From Trichococcus paludicola (GTDB lineage: Bacteria > Bacillota > Bacilli > Lactobacillales > Aerococcaceae): a stretch of DNA of 64,000 bases. Below the pieces are notes generated by a model. That model saw nothing but the letters and a program-made list of their open reading frames with translations, searched no databases and had not been told where the DNA came from. Both the position numbers and the translations under genes were made by a program. The stretch spans positions 124,001-188,000 of the forward strand of contig NZ_QBLC01000005.1 of assembly GCF_003052295.1 (NCBI RefSeq), given 5' to 3'. Numbering within the stretch: position 1 is the first letter of the stretch; each line of letters begins with the position of its first letter. This document shows, one piece after another, positions 1 to 8,499 of this stretch.

Positions 1-1
1 G

Positions 2-1153
2 GATTATAATTCGGTTGTGATTGCGACGATACTGACGACAGCCATCAGTAACATTCTGATGGGTTTGTATGCCAATTCCCCTTTGATACTTGCCCCAGGA
101 ATGAGCGACAATGCCTTCTTCACCTACATCTTGGTCGGAGCCTTTGCTTTTACTTGGCAAAAAAGCTTATCGATTATCTTTATCGTCGGTGTGCTCTTCT
201 TCCTGTTGACACATTTCAATGTGGTCGATCAACTCCTTCGCTCCATCCCGGTGACTTTGATCAAAGGGATGAGCGCGGGAGTCGGCTTCTTCCTGATATT
301 CCTTGGCTTGAAGAACGGCGGAATCATCGTATCCTCAGAGGGTACAATCGTGGCACTGAATAATATTTTTCAACCGGTGCCGTTTACGCTGTTGGCAACA
401 CTGCTGGTCGGACTGATTCTGTTCGTCAGAAATGTAAAAGGCAATTTTTTGTTGACGATTATTTTCGGTGTTCTCATTTCCATTGCTTTAGGGGTAACGG
501 ACATAAGCTCCTTTTCCTATTCCTTCATCGATCTGGGTTCCTTGGAGCCGTTTATCCTCCAACTTGATTTTTCGGGCGTTCTGTCGATGGACTATTGGGT
601 TGCCGTATTCTCGCTCTTGATTTTGGTCGTTTTCCAAAATTTAGGGACACAGGTCAGTTTTTTGACCTCCGAACAACCCAAAGTGTTGAAACGAACGCTT
701 GAATCAAACGCATTGTCAGTGATGATTGCAGGTTTATTGGGATGCAGCTCCACCTGCACAAGTGCGGAAGGGGCAACGGGCATCGCTGTGGGAGGAAGGA
801 GTGGCTTGACATCCTTTATGGTGGGCGTTTATTTTCTGTTCACCATCGCATTGATTCCCTTCATTGCCCTTATTCCGCTGGCTGTCATTTCGGCTTTGCT
901 CATCATTGTGGGATCCTTGTTGGCTGCCAACAATCTGAAAGGCATCAATTTTGATGACTTCACGGAATATTTCCCGGCCATCCTGATGGTGTTGATGATG
1001 GTATTGACATTCAACATCGCGGACGGCATCGGCTGGGGCTTTATTCTGTACACGTTCATCAAAGTATTCTCGGGTGATCGACAAGCTGTTTCGAAAATGA
1101 TGTATGGATTGACTGGCATCTTTGTTCTGTATTTTGTGCTGAAATTCATTTAA
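2..1153 (+). CDS. AzgA-type purine (adenine/guanine/hypoxanthine) permease, 5' end outside the window
   Basis: Partial gene: the reading frame is open to the left edge, so the GTG at 17 is probably internal. The protein is almost entirely hydrophobic with about ten membrane segments. The stretch ANSPLILAPGMSDNAFF near the start and GLLGCSSTCTSAEGATG followed by GGRSGLTS in the middle are the two half-helix motifs typical of the AzgA branch of NCS2 nucleobase:cation symporters; FNIADGIGWGF near the end is also characteristic. Family members are about 430 residues, so roughly 50 N-terminal residues are missing. Likely role: proton-driven uptake of purine bases across the cytoplasmic membrane; exact base unknown. 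A terminator follows directly, so it is not cotranscribed with rbsR. Confidence 0.85.
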   Translation, partial: DYNSVVIATILTTAISNILMGLYANSPLILAPGMSDNAFFTYILVGAFAFTWQKSLSIIFIVGVLFFLLTHFNVVDQLLRSIPVTLIKGMSAGVGFFLIFLGLKNGGIIVSSEGTIVALNNIFQPVPFTLLATLLVGLILFVRNVKGNFLLTIIFGVLISIALGVTDISSFSYSFIDLGSLEPFILQLDFSGVLSMDYWVAVFSLLILVVFQNLGTQVSFLTSEQPKVLKRTLESNALSVMIAGLLGCSSTCTSAEGATGIAVGGRSGLTSFMVGVYFLFTIALIPFIALIPLAVISALLIIVGSLLAANNLKGINFDDFTEYFPAILMVLMMVLTFNIADGIGWGFILYTFIKVFSGDRQAVSKMMYGLTGIFVLYFVLKFI

Positions 1154-1157
1154 AAAA

Positions 1158-1200
1158 GGCAAAAAGTCTGTCTCTTTTTCGAGATAGGCTTTTTGCTTTT
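1158..1200 (+). terminator. Rho-independent terminator of the purine permease
   Basis: AAAAAGTCTGTCTC pairs with GAGATAGGCTTTTT (two G-U type pairs) around a T-rich loop and ends in a T run. It begins within 10 bases of the stop codon. Confidence 0.75.
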
Positions 1201-1304
1201 TGAGCGATATTCAGGATTGCCGGATTTTCCCTCAGGAGAGTCGGTCCCCGCACGGATGCAGCGCTTCTTCTTTTGCGGTCAGAAAATTTTTTCGCACGTA
1301 ATGC

Positions 1305-1354
1305 TTGCAAACGTTTTCCGAACGTGCTATATTATTTGTGTAATCGGTTACACA
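1305..1354 (+). promoter_or_regulatory. rbs operon promoter with cre site and RbsR operator
   Basis: A sigma-A type promoter is visible: TTGCAA (1305-1310), 17-base spacer, TATATT (1328-1333). TGCAAACGTTTTCC (1306-1319) overlaps the -35 and fits the CcpA cre consensus, which implies catabolite repression. Just after the -10 lies TGTGTAATCGGTTACACA (1337-1354), a near-perfect palindrome with the central CG typical of LacI-family operators; it is the natural site for the RbsR encoded next. Binding itself is inferred. Confidence 0.75.
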
Positions 1355-1380
1355 TTTACAACCAGCGGAGGTGAAGGAGA

Positions 1381-2364
1381 ATGGCTACTATCAAGGAAGT
1401 TGCAGAATTGGCAGGTGTATCCGTCGCAACAGTGTCAAGGTTCATGAACGACAGCGGATATGTAGGGAAGGCTTCACGCGAAAAGGTCGAAAGAGCAATC
1501 AAGCTATTGAATTTTTCGCCGAATGAAGTTGCGCGGTCCCTCTATCAGAAAAAATCCAAGCTGATTGGATTGCTGCTGCCGGATATCGCAAACCCATTCT
1601 TCCCATTGGTTGCTAAAGGTGTGGAAGATAAAATCAACGAGAGTGGCTACAGTCTCATCCTTGGGAATGTGCAGGGGGATGTCGAAAAGGAAAAAGAGTA
1701 CCTGAAAATTTTCGCGCAGAACAATGTGGCGGGAGTCCTGTCCGCAGTACAAGGTAGCACAAAAGAATTCCATGGCATGCCATACGTGTTATTGGATCGG
1801 GTCAGCGAAGATATCGAATTTGCAGTTCACACGGACGATTTCCACGGTGGCGAGTTGGCGGCACAGGCCATCAGCGAGCGACAAGCAAAGCATGTCGTCA
1901 TTATGGTCGGGCCGAAAGACGTGCCAAGCTCGCATGACCGGCTTTCCGGAAATCTGAGGGTATTGAACGAAAAAAACATTCCTTACCAACTGTACCAAAC
2001 CGATACATACCAATTCGATTCAGCGGAAAAGACTGCACAGCATTTTTTGGATCAATTTCCTCATGCGGACAGCGTGATTGCTTCCAATGACGTGTACGCA
2101 TTGGCAGTCATGAAGGAAGCTATCAAAAGAGGGATCCGTATCCCTGAGGAACTTCAGATCATCGGCTATGACGATATGCCATTCGCTGCACTGATGTTTC
2201 CTGGGCTTTCCACAATTGCCCAGCCAGCTTATGAGTTAGGCTATCAAGCTGCAGATCTTCTTTGCAGACATATCGAAAACAAAATCATTCTGAAAAAAAG
2301 GATACAATTGCCTGTAACGTTAATAATAAGAGAATCATTGAGGGAGAAGATGGAAAATGGGTAA
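1381..2364 (+). CDS. rbsR: Ribose operon repressor RbsR (LacI family)
   Basis: A 327-residue LacI-family regulator. Residues 1-60 form the helix-turn-helix and hinge (ATIKEVAELAGVSVATVSRF, then SPNEVARSLYQKKS); the rest is a periplasmic-binding-protein fold that binds the effector (LLLPDIANPFFPLV, GYDDMPFA). The ATG at 1381 has GGAGGTGAAGGAG just upstream. It is the first gene of the rbs operon and its stop overlaps the rbsK start by 8 bases, so it is autoregulated if it binds the palindrome at 1337-1354. In related Bacillus and lactic acid bacteria RbsR represses ribose uptake until ribose or its phosphate is present; the identity of this gene rests on context plus family. Confidence 0.9.
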   Translation: MATIKEVAELAGVSVATVSRFMNDSGYVGKASREKVERAIKLLNFSPNEVARSLYQKKSKLIGLLLPDIANPFFPLVAKGVEDKINESGYSLILGNVQGDVEKEKEYLKIFAQNNVAGVLSAVQGSTKEFHGMPYVLLDRVSEDIEFAVHTDDFHGGELAAQAISERQAKHVVIMVGPKDVPSSHDRLSGNLRVLNEKNIPYQLYQTDTYQFDSAEKTAQHFLDQFPHADSVIASNDVYALAVMKEAIKRGIRIPEELQIIGYDDMPFAALMFPGLSTIAQPAYELGYQAADLLCRHIENKIILKKRIQLPVTLIIRESLREKMENG

Positions 2365-3262
2365 TATTATGGTGTTAGGAAGTATTTCAACTGATTTTGT
2401 CGTCACAGCCGACAGACGCCCAGAAACTGGGGAGACCATTACAGGGAAGGACTTCAGGACTACTTTCGGAGGGAAAGGCGCTAACCAAGCAGTTGCCAGT
2501 GCGCGCTTGGGCGGCAACGTTTCAATGGTAGGGACTGTAGGCAACGATCTGTTCGGGACGGAATTGATCGAAAACCTGAAACGCAATCGGATTGATACAA
2601 GCAATGTGGAACGGGTTACACATTTGCCTTCAGGCTCAGCCCACATCACGATTGTCGATGGCGATAACGCAATCATTTATATCCCGGGCGCGAACAACGC
2701 ATTCGAAAGCGCACGGTTACAAAATCTGGAAACAGAACTGGAGAAAGTCGAGCTGCTGGTTATCCAGAATGAGGTGCCGCAGGAAATTGTCGATGACGTG
2801 ATCGGACTGTGCTTTGAAAAAGGTGTAAAAGTGCTCTATAATCCTGCACCCGCAAGAACAGTGGATGAGGGCTTGCTGGAGAAAGTTACTTTCATGACAC
2901 CGAATGAGAGCGAATACAAAACCATGTTTCCTGAGCTCTCCCTTTCGGAAGGGATCAAAAAATACCCTGGAAAACTCATTGTGACACTTGGCTCTAAAGG
3001 CGTTTGTTACCATGATGGCTCGGTTGAACGGAACGTTCCGGCATATGTTGTCGGACCAGTGGACACTACTGGAGCGGGGGACACGTTCAATGGTGCCTTT
3101 GCTGTAGGCATCGCATCAGGATTGGATATCGAAGCCAGCCTGCAACTCGGGAATCTGGCAGCGGCATTATCCGTACAGAAATTTGGAGCGCAAGGCGGCA
3201 TGCCGACACTAGCTGAACTGAAGGAGAATGAACATTATGAAAAAACATGGAATCTTGAATAG
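2357..3262 (+). CDS. rbsK: Ribokinase
   Basis: 301-residue PfkB-family sugar kinase that phosphorylates D-ribose to ribose-5-phosphate in the cytoplasm. Both family signatures are present: GGKGANQAVASARLGG near residue 40 (substrate-binding glycine motif) and DTTGAGDTFNGAFA near residue 240, where the Asp is the catalytic base and GAGD forms the anion hole. Length is normal for RbsK (about 300). The ATG at 2357 sits inside the end of rbsR with GGGAGAAGATGG as ribosome binding site, which suggests translational coupling. The 3' end overlaps rbsD by 26 bases. Confidence 0.95.
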   Translation: MGNIMVLGSISTDFVVTADRRPETGETITGKDFRTTFGGKGANQAVASARLGGNVSMVGTVGNDLFGTELIENLKRNRIDTSNVERVTHLPSGSAHITIVDGDNAIIYIPGANNAFESARLQNLETELEKVELLVIQNEVPQEIVDDVIGLCFEKGVKVLYNPAPARTVDEGLLEKVTFMTPNESEYKTMFPELSLSEGIKKYPGKLIVTLGSKGVCYHDGSVERNVPAYVVGPVDTTGAGDTFNGAFAVGIASGLDIEASLQLGNLAAALSVQKFGAQGGMPTLAELKENEHYEKTWNLE

Positions 3263-3632
3263 TGATATCGCAAAAGTTTTGGCGGATTTGGGACATACAG
3301 ATAAAGTTGTGATCGGTGATGCAGGTCTTCCGATACCGGAAGGCGTCAAAAAGATTGATTTATCCATTCGTTTGCACGAGCCAGCCTTTCAGACGATTCT
3401 GGAGCTGCTGATGGAAGAGATGGAAGTGGAAAAAGTATTTTTGGCTGAGGAGATAAAGGAGCAGAATCCGGACCAATTCGAGCGGACTATGGAGCGATTG
3501 GCGGGCGTTGAGGTTGCCTTCGTCACTCATGAGACCTTTAAGGAAATGACGGGTGATGCTAAAGCCATTATCCGGACAGGGGAAGCGACACCGTATTCCA
3601 ATATCATACTGCAATCAGGAGTCCTATTTTAG
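3237..3632 (+). CDS. rbsD: D-ribose pyranase
   Basis: 131-residue RbsD that interconverts the beta-pyranose and beta-furanose forms of ribose so that ribokinase gets the furanose. The N-terminus MKKHGILNSDIAKVLADLGH carries the conserved catalytic His of the HGILN motif, and the end has the family's YSNIILQSGVLF. I chose the ATG at 3237 because AAGGAG (3221-3226) is then 10 bases upstream; the in-frame ATG at 3228 is only one base from it. The length then matches Gram-positive RbsD. It overlaps rbsK and precedes rbsA by 11 bases. Confidence 0.92.
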   Translation: MKKHGILNSDIAKVLADLGHTDKVVIGDAGLPIPEGVKKIDLSIRLHEPAFQTILELLMEEMEVEKVFLAEEIKEQNPDQFERTMERLAGVEVAFVTHETFKEMTGDAKAIIRTGEATPYSNIILQSGVLF

Positions 3633-3643
3633 GAGGGAAACAA

Positions 3644-5125
3644 ATGGAAGTTGTGATGAAAGGAATCACGAAAAGCTTTGGTACCAACTACGTATTGAGG
3701 GGCGTTGACTTCACCATCAAAGCGGGAGAAGTGCATGCCTTAATGGGAGAAAACGGGGCCGGCAAATCGACACTGATGAATATTTTGACCGGACTTCATA
3801 AGCCGGATGCAGGCGAGATCCTAATAGATGGCACCCAAAAGCAATTTGATAGTCCAAAGGAAGCGGAGAAATTCGGGTTGAGCTTTATTCATCAAGAAAT
3901 GAATACGTGGCCGGAAATGACGGTAGTCGAAAATTTGTTTTTGGGAAATGAAATCAAAAACGCTATCGGATGGATCGACAACAAGAAAATGAGAGCGCTT
4001 GCTCTTGAGACGTTCCGTGAGCTGGGTGTATCCTTGAATCTGGATGAAGAAGTGAAGAATTTGTCGGTAGGGCAGCAACAGATGATCGAAATCGCGAAGT
4101 CCTTACTTTCCGATGGTGAAGTGATCATTATGGACGAACCTACAGCAGCCCTGACGGAAAGGGAAATCGAGGTATTGTTCAGGATTATCCAGAACCTGAA
4201 GCAAAAGAATGTGGCCATCATCTACATTTCCCACAGGATGGAAGAAATCTTCAAAATCAGTGACCGCATCACGGTCATGCGTGACGGTGTATCTGTTGAT
4301 ACGAAACGAACAGCTGACACTAGCAACGATGAAGTGGTGCGTAAAATGGTCGGCAGGGATCTCGCTGATTATTATCCGGCGAAGACTTCCAAAATCGGAC
4401 CTATCGTTTTCGAAGCAAAGAAACTTTCATCGGAACGGAAATTCCAGGATGTGTCCTTCCAAGTGAAAGCAGGGGAAATTGTTGGTTTTTCGGGACTCAT
4501 GGGAGCAGGACGGACTGAAATCATGCGGAGCATCTTTGGAATCGATCCGCTCGGCAGTGGTGAGATGTATCTTGAAGACAAGAAAATAACCATTTCCAGT
4601 CCAAATGATGCCATTCGTCAAGGCATCGGATTCTTGACGGAGAACCGGAAAGAGGAAGGTTTGATTCTCGATTATTCCATCAGTGAAAACATCAGCCTTC
4701 CTTCAATAGACGGTTTCCGTAAGAATGGCCTGATCGACACACAAGCCGAGAAGGATTTTGTTGAACTGCTGATGGAACGCTTGAAGGTCAAAGCTGAAGG
4801 GTGTGATGATATTGTTTCCGGACTATCCGGAGGGAACCAACAGAAGGTCGTTTTAGCCAAATGGATCGGCATCGGCTCCAAAGTCTTGATTTTGGACGAA
4901 CCGACGCGCGGTGTGGATGTAGGCGCCAAACGTGAAATCTATCAATTGATGAATGAACTGGCGGACAGAGGCGTTGCCATCGTTATGGTTTCGAGTGATT
5001 TGCCTGAGGTGCTTGGTGTAAGTGATCGCATTGTGGTTGTCCATGAAGGGAAAATATCCGGTGAGTTGCAGCGTGGAGAGGCGACAGAAGAGAAAATCAT
5101 GAAATTAGCAACGGGGGTAATGTAA
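3644..5125 (+). CDS. rbsA: Ribose ABC importer, tandem ATPase subunit
   Basis: 493 residues with two fused ABC ATPase domains, the arrangement of sugar importers of the carbohydrate-uptake-2 class. Domain 1 has Walker [10 protein letters not shown] near residue 38, the signature LSVGQQQMIEIAKSL and Walker B VIIMDEPTAAL. Domain 2 has a degenerate Walker A region ([10 protein letters not shown]), an intact signature [14 protein letters not shown] and LILDEPTRGVD, as is usual for RbsA. It powers ribose import on the cytoplasmic side of RbsC. RBS AGGAGG precedes the ATG, and the stop codon abuts the rbsC start codon (no gap). Confidence 0.95.
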   Translation: MEVVMKGITKSFGTNYVLRGVDFTIKAGEVHALMGENGAGKSTLMNILTGLHKPDAGEILIDGTQKQFDSPKEAEKFGLSFIHQEMNTWPEMTVVENLFLGNEIKNAIGWIDNKKMRALALETFRELGVSLNLDEEVKNLSVGQQQMIEIAKSLLSDGEVIIMDEPTAALTEREIEVLFRIIQNLKQKNVAIIYISHRMEEIFKISDRITVMRDGVSVDTKRTADTSNDEVVRKMVGRDLADYYPAKTSKIGPIVFEAKKLSSERKFQDVSFQVKAGEIVGFSGLMGAGRTEIMRSIFGIDPLGSGEMYLEDKKITISSPNDAIRQGIGFLTENRKEEGLILDYSISENISLPSIDGFRKNGLIDTQAEKDFVELLMERLKVKAEGCDDIVSGLSGGNQQKVVLAKWIGIGSKVLILDEPTRGVDVGAKREIYQLMNELADRGVAIVMVSSDLPEVLGVSDRIVVVHEGKISGELQRGEATEEKIMKLATGVM

Positions 5126-6100
5126 ATGAATTTAGGAATACAAGCCTTAAAAAGTAACAAAGAAAAGGGCCCAGCAAAAAAAAGGCTGAATAAATTGGGG
5201 CCTTTGCTCGCATTAGTTGTGCTTGTCATATTTGTCACCATCATGAACCCGAGCTTCATGTCACCTACCAATCTGCTGAACCTTTTGAGACAAGTTTCCA
5301 CAAATGCACTTATCGCTTTCGGTATGACCTTTGTCATCATCACGGGTGGGATTGACCTTTCTGTAGGTTCAACGCTCGCTCTCAGCAGTGCTTTGATGGC
5401 GGGCATGATTGCTTCTGGTCTGAATCCTGTTCTTGCGATGGGAATGGGCTTGGTACTTGGTGCCTTTTTGGGAGCCTGCAATGGTGTAATGATCACAAAA
5501 GGTAAAATGGCGCCATTCATTGCGACCCTTGCAACGATGACGATCTATCGCGGACTTACTTTGGTTTACACGGATGGGAATCCTATCACTGGTATCGGGA
5601 ACAGTTTCATATTCAAATATATGGGCCGAGGCTATCTTTTCGGCATTCCTTTCCCGGTGGTTGTGATGCTTCTCTTCTTCGGAGTGTTGTATGTGCTTTT
5701 GCATAAAATGACATTCGGAAGAAAGACGTTCGCACTTGGTGGGAATGAGAAGGCTGCGTTCATTGCCGGCATCAAGAGTGACCGCATCAAAATCGCCATC
5801 TATTCCATTTCCGGATTGATGGCGGCAGTCGCTGGTATCATCATCACTTCTCGTTTGAACTCTGCTCAACCGACTGCGGGTAATGCCTATGAAATGGACG
5901 CGATCGCATCCGTTGTTCTTGGAGGAACCAGTCTATCCGGAGGACGCGGAAGGTTAGTGGGGACATTGATCGGAGCATTGATCATCGGTACGCTGAACAA
6001 CGGTTTGAACCTATTGGGTGTATCGAGTTTCTATCAGCAAGTCGTTAAAGGTGTTGTCATCATCATCGCTGTTTTATTGGATCGTAAGAACAAAAAATAG
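5126..6100 (+). CDS. rbsC: Ribose ABC importer, permease subunit
   Basis: 324-residue membrane protein with the BPD_transp_2 fold of sugar ABC permeases. After a short lysine-rich cytoplasmic N-terminus come about eight to ten hydrophobic segments. Family landmarks: FGMTFVIITGGIDLSVGST in the first third and the GGTSLSGGRGRLVGTLIGAL region near the C-terminus that contacts the ATPase. It forms the membrane channel of the RbsABC ribose importer. The start codon directly follows the rbsA stop, so the two are surely cotranslated; rbsB follows after 11 bases. Confidence 0.95.
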   Translation: MNLGIQALKSNKEKGPAKKRLNKLGPLLALVVLVIFVTIMNPSFMSPTNLLNLLRQVSTNALIAFGMTFVIITGGIDLSVGSTLALSSALMAGMIASGLNPVLAMGMGLVLGAFLGACNGVMITKGKMAPFIATLATMTIYRGLTLVYTDGNPITGIGNSFIFKYMGRGYLFGIPFPVVVMLLFFGVLYVLLHKMTFGRKTFALGGNEKAAFIAGIKSDRIKIAIYSISGLMAAVAGIIITSRLNSAQPTAGNAYEMDAIASVVLGGTSLSGGRGRLVGTLIGALIIGTLNNGLNLLGVSSFYQQVVKGVVIIIAVLLDRKNKK

Positions 6101-6111
6101 GAGGAATAAAA

Positions 6112-7041
6112 ATGAAAAAATTATTGGGATTGACTGCTGCTTCTTTGTTACTGTTGGCTGGATGCGGAGGAGCTACATTGGAAGGCGACAACGCAGAAAG
6201 TGTTGCTGTCGAGGAAAAGGAAGCTTCCGAATTGGTTGTGGGAGCCTCTATTTCAACTTTGAATAATCCGTTCTTTGTTTCATTGGAAGCCGGCATCACT
6301 GGACTAGCGGAAGAAAATGGCACGAAAATCATCAGTGTCGATGCCCAGGATGATACAGCAAAACAGACGAATGATGTGGATGACCTTATCCAGCAGGGAG
6401 TCGATGTATTGCTGATCAATCCGGTCGATTCGGCTGCGATTGCTCCTGCTGTGGAAGCCGCAAACAGCGCAGGCATCCCTGTCATCACAATCGATCGTTC
6501 CAGCGATGGGGGAGAAGTGGTTACCTTAGTTGCTTCAGATAATGCAGCCGGAGGAGAGCTAGCTGCGCAATATATTGTCGAATTATCAGGAGAAGGAGCC
6601 AACACAGTCCAACTGGAAGGTGTTCCCGGTGCTTCTGCAACTCGTGAAAGAGGAGAAGGCTTCACGAAAATCGCTGAGGGGTCGTTGAATCTATTGGACA
6701 GCCAGACAGCCAATTTTGACCGCGCTGAAGGACTGACAGTTATGGAAAATATGCTGCAGGCGCATGCGGATATCCAAGCGGTATTTGCTCAAAATGATGA
6801 AATGGCATTGGGTGCCATTGAAGCAATCGAAGCTGCTGGCTTGACCGGGAAAATTCAGGTGGTTGGCTTTGATGGAACGGAAGATGGCATGAATGCTGTT
6901 GAAGAAGGAAAAATGAGTGCGACTGTCGCGCAACAACCTGAAGAAATGGGCAGACTTGCTTTACAAGCAGCCTTTGACTTCTTTGCTGGCAAAGAAGTAG
7001 ATGCGTACATCCCTTCTCCGCTAGAGTTGGTCAAAAAATAA
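6112..7041 (+). CDS. rbsB: D-ribose-binding lipoprotein of the ABC importer
   Basis: 309 residues. The N-terminus is a lipoprotein signal peptide ending in the lipobox LLLLAGCGG, so the mature protein is anchored by a diacylglyceryl cysteine on the outer face of the membrane. The rest is a periplasmic-binding-protein fold of the ribose/galactose type (VGASISTLNNPFFVSLEAG, DAQDDTAKQTNDVDDLIQQG, FAQNDEMALGAIEA, VVGFDGTEDG). It captures ribose for RbsAC. Strong AGGAGG upstream. It is the last rbs gene; a terminator follows. Confidence 0.95.
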   Translation: MKKLLGLTAASLLLLAGCGGATLEGDNAESVAVEEKEASELVVGASISTLNNPFFVSLEAGITGLAEENGTKIISVDAQDDTAKQTNDVDDLIQQGVDVLLINPVDSAAIAPAVEAANSAGIPVITIDRSSDGGEVVTLVASDNAAGGELAAQYIVELSGEGANTVQLEGVPGASATRERGEGFTKIAEGSLNLLDSQTANFDRAEGLTVMENMLQAHADIQAVFAQNDEMALGAIEAIEAAGLTGKIQVVGFDGTEDGMNAVEEGKMSATVAQQPEEMGRLALQAAFDFFAGKEVDAYIPSPLELVKK

Positions 7042-7047
7042 ATAAAG

Positions 7048-7131
7048 AGTCACTTGCAGCACCTCGAAGTGACTGCAAGTGAAGAAAGCCCCTGTCCTCG
7101 CGCCTTAGTTGCGTAAGGGCAGGGGCTTTTT
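7048..7131 (+). terminator. rbs operon terminator, preceded by two mutually exclusive hairpins
   Basis: The terminator proper is 7086-7131: AGCCCCTGTCCT pairs with AGGGCAGGGGCT and a T run follows. Upstream, AGTCACTT (7048-7055) pairs perfectly with AAGTGACT (7067-7074), while the overlapping TCACTTGCAG (7050-7059) pairs perfectly with CTGCAAGTGA (7073-7082). The two stems share bases and cannot form together. Confidence 0.75.
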
Positions 7132-7251
7132 GGCGCAATCCAGTTTAGGGTGTTGCGCATGGCTTTCGAGGGACTGGATTTTAGCAGCCTTCAGCTAATC
7201 AAAATAGCTCCTCGATTGTATCAATATTTTCCCTTTCCAACTGAAAAACGC

Positions 7252-7280
7252 TTGTAAATATGCTGTCAAAATGGTACATT
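7252..7280 (+). promoter_or_regulatory. Putative sigma-A promoter for the ATP-grasp/hydrolase pair
   Basis: TTGTAA (7252-7257), 17-base spacer, TACATT (7275-7280), placed about 40 bases before the start codon at 7321. The rest of the gap between the rbs terminator and this promoter (7132-7251) holds nothing I recognise. Confidence 0.5.
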
Positions 7281-7320
7281 CTCATTGTAATCTAATGTTC
7301 GGAAGAAAGAAGGAAATTCC

Positions 7321-8484
7321 ATGAACTACGTATTTATATCTCCCCATTTTCCCAGTAATTTCAAGAATTTCGCAATCGGTCTGAAGCGGGCGGGCGTGAA
7401 TGTCTTCGGTATCGCCAGCGAGCCGTTTGAGTTGTTGGATACTGATTTGCGCGAGAGCCTGACCGAGTATTATCGCGTCAATGATATGGAAAATTATGAC
7501 GAAATGATGCGCGCGGTGGCCTATTTGACTTACAAGCACGGCAAAATGGACCGTATCGAATCGCACAACGAATATTGGTTGGCGCAGGATGCGCGTCTGC
7601 GCACTGATTTCAACGTATTCGGCTTCAAAAACGAGGATATGGCCTTCGTAAAACTGAAATCCGCCATGAAAGAAAAATTCAGAGAAATAGGCATTCGGGT
7701 AGCGCAAGGGCGTGTCATCGGCGATTATCACGATGCCCTCGGGTTATGCCACGAATACGGATTCCCGGTCTGCATCAAGCCTGATTCAGGCGTAGGTGCG
7801 GCGGATACGCACAAAATCCGTTCAGAAGAAGAACTCGGGCATTTTTTCCATGTGAAGAATCCATATGAATCGTATATTCTTGAGGAATTCATCGACGGAA
7901 AGATCGTCACATATGACGGTTTGACCGATGCCGCGGGGAATATCCTTTTCGATGCCACGCTTGTGTACGAAAAAGCAGTGTTGGAAATCGTCGAAAAAAA
8001 TGCGGATATGTTCTACTATGTCGACCGCAATATGCCGGAAGACTTGCGCGAAATCGGAACCAAACTCGTTCAGGCCTTCAATGTCCGCGAGCGTTTCTTC
8101 CATTTTGAGTTTTTCCGTTTACCTGACGGCAGCTTGGTTGCCTTGGAAGCCAACTTGCGTCCGCCTGGCGGTCATACGATGGACATGTGGAACTGGGCCA
8201 ATGATGTCGATCTGTATGCCGCATACGGGAATCTGGTTGCGACCGGCAATTTCACGGCGCAGATGAACACGCCTTACTACTGTTGCTATGTCAGCCGCAA
8301 AGGTGTCCATCCTTACCGCTTCACGCATGAGGAAGTGATTGCCCGTTACGGAGGCAACGTTGTCCTGTTTGAAGAAATGCCGGGGATTTTTGCGGCTATC
8401 ATGGGGGATTTCGGCTACGTCATCCGTGCGGCAGAATATCAAGAACTGATGGACATTATCCATATGATTTCCATAACCGAATAG
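7321..8484 (+). CDS. ATP-grasp family carboxylate ligase of unknown substrate
   Basis: 387 residues with an ATP-grasp fold. Residues 1-115 resemble a Rossmann-like preATP-grasp domain (YVFISPHFPSNF). The ATP-binding part shows FPVCIKPDSGVGAADTHKI around residues 150-170 (nucleotide lysine and flexible glycine loop) and YILEEFIDGKIVTYDGLTD. The metal-binding end is FFHFEFFRLPDGSLVALEAN followed by RPPGGHTMDMW, where Glu and Asn are the usual Mg2+ ligands. Family members join a carboxylate to an amine or thiol through an acyl-phosphate; the substrate cannot be read from the sequence. It has its own promoter, and a hydrolase gene follows after 15 bases, so the two probably act in one pathway. 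Confidence 0.75.
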   Translation: MNYVFISPHFPSNFKNFAIGLKRAGVNVFGIASEPFELLDTDLRESLTEYYRVNDMENYDEMMRAVAYLTYKHGKMDRIESHNEYWLAQDARLRTDFNVFGFKNEDMAFVKLKSAMKEKFREIGIRVAQGRVIGDYHDALGLCHEYGFPVCIKPDSGVGAADTHKIRSEEELGHFFHVKNPYESYILEEFIDGKIVTYDGLTDAAGNILFDATLVYEKAVLEIVEKNADMFYYVDRNMPEDLREIGTKLVQAFNVRERFFHFEFFRLPDGSLVALEANLRPPGGHTMDMWNWANDVDLYAAYGNLVATGNFTAQMNTPYYCCYVSRKGVHPYRFTHEEVIARYGGNVVLFEEMPGIFAAIMGDFGYVIRAAEYQELMDIIHMISITE

Positions 8485-8499
8485 ACTGGGGGAAATAAG

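Noticed and set aside
1193-1447. Small plus-strand frame covering the rbs promoter
   Set aside because: It runs through the promoter, operator and the start of rbsR in another frame; no ribosome site.
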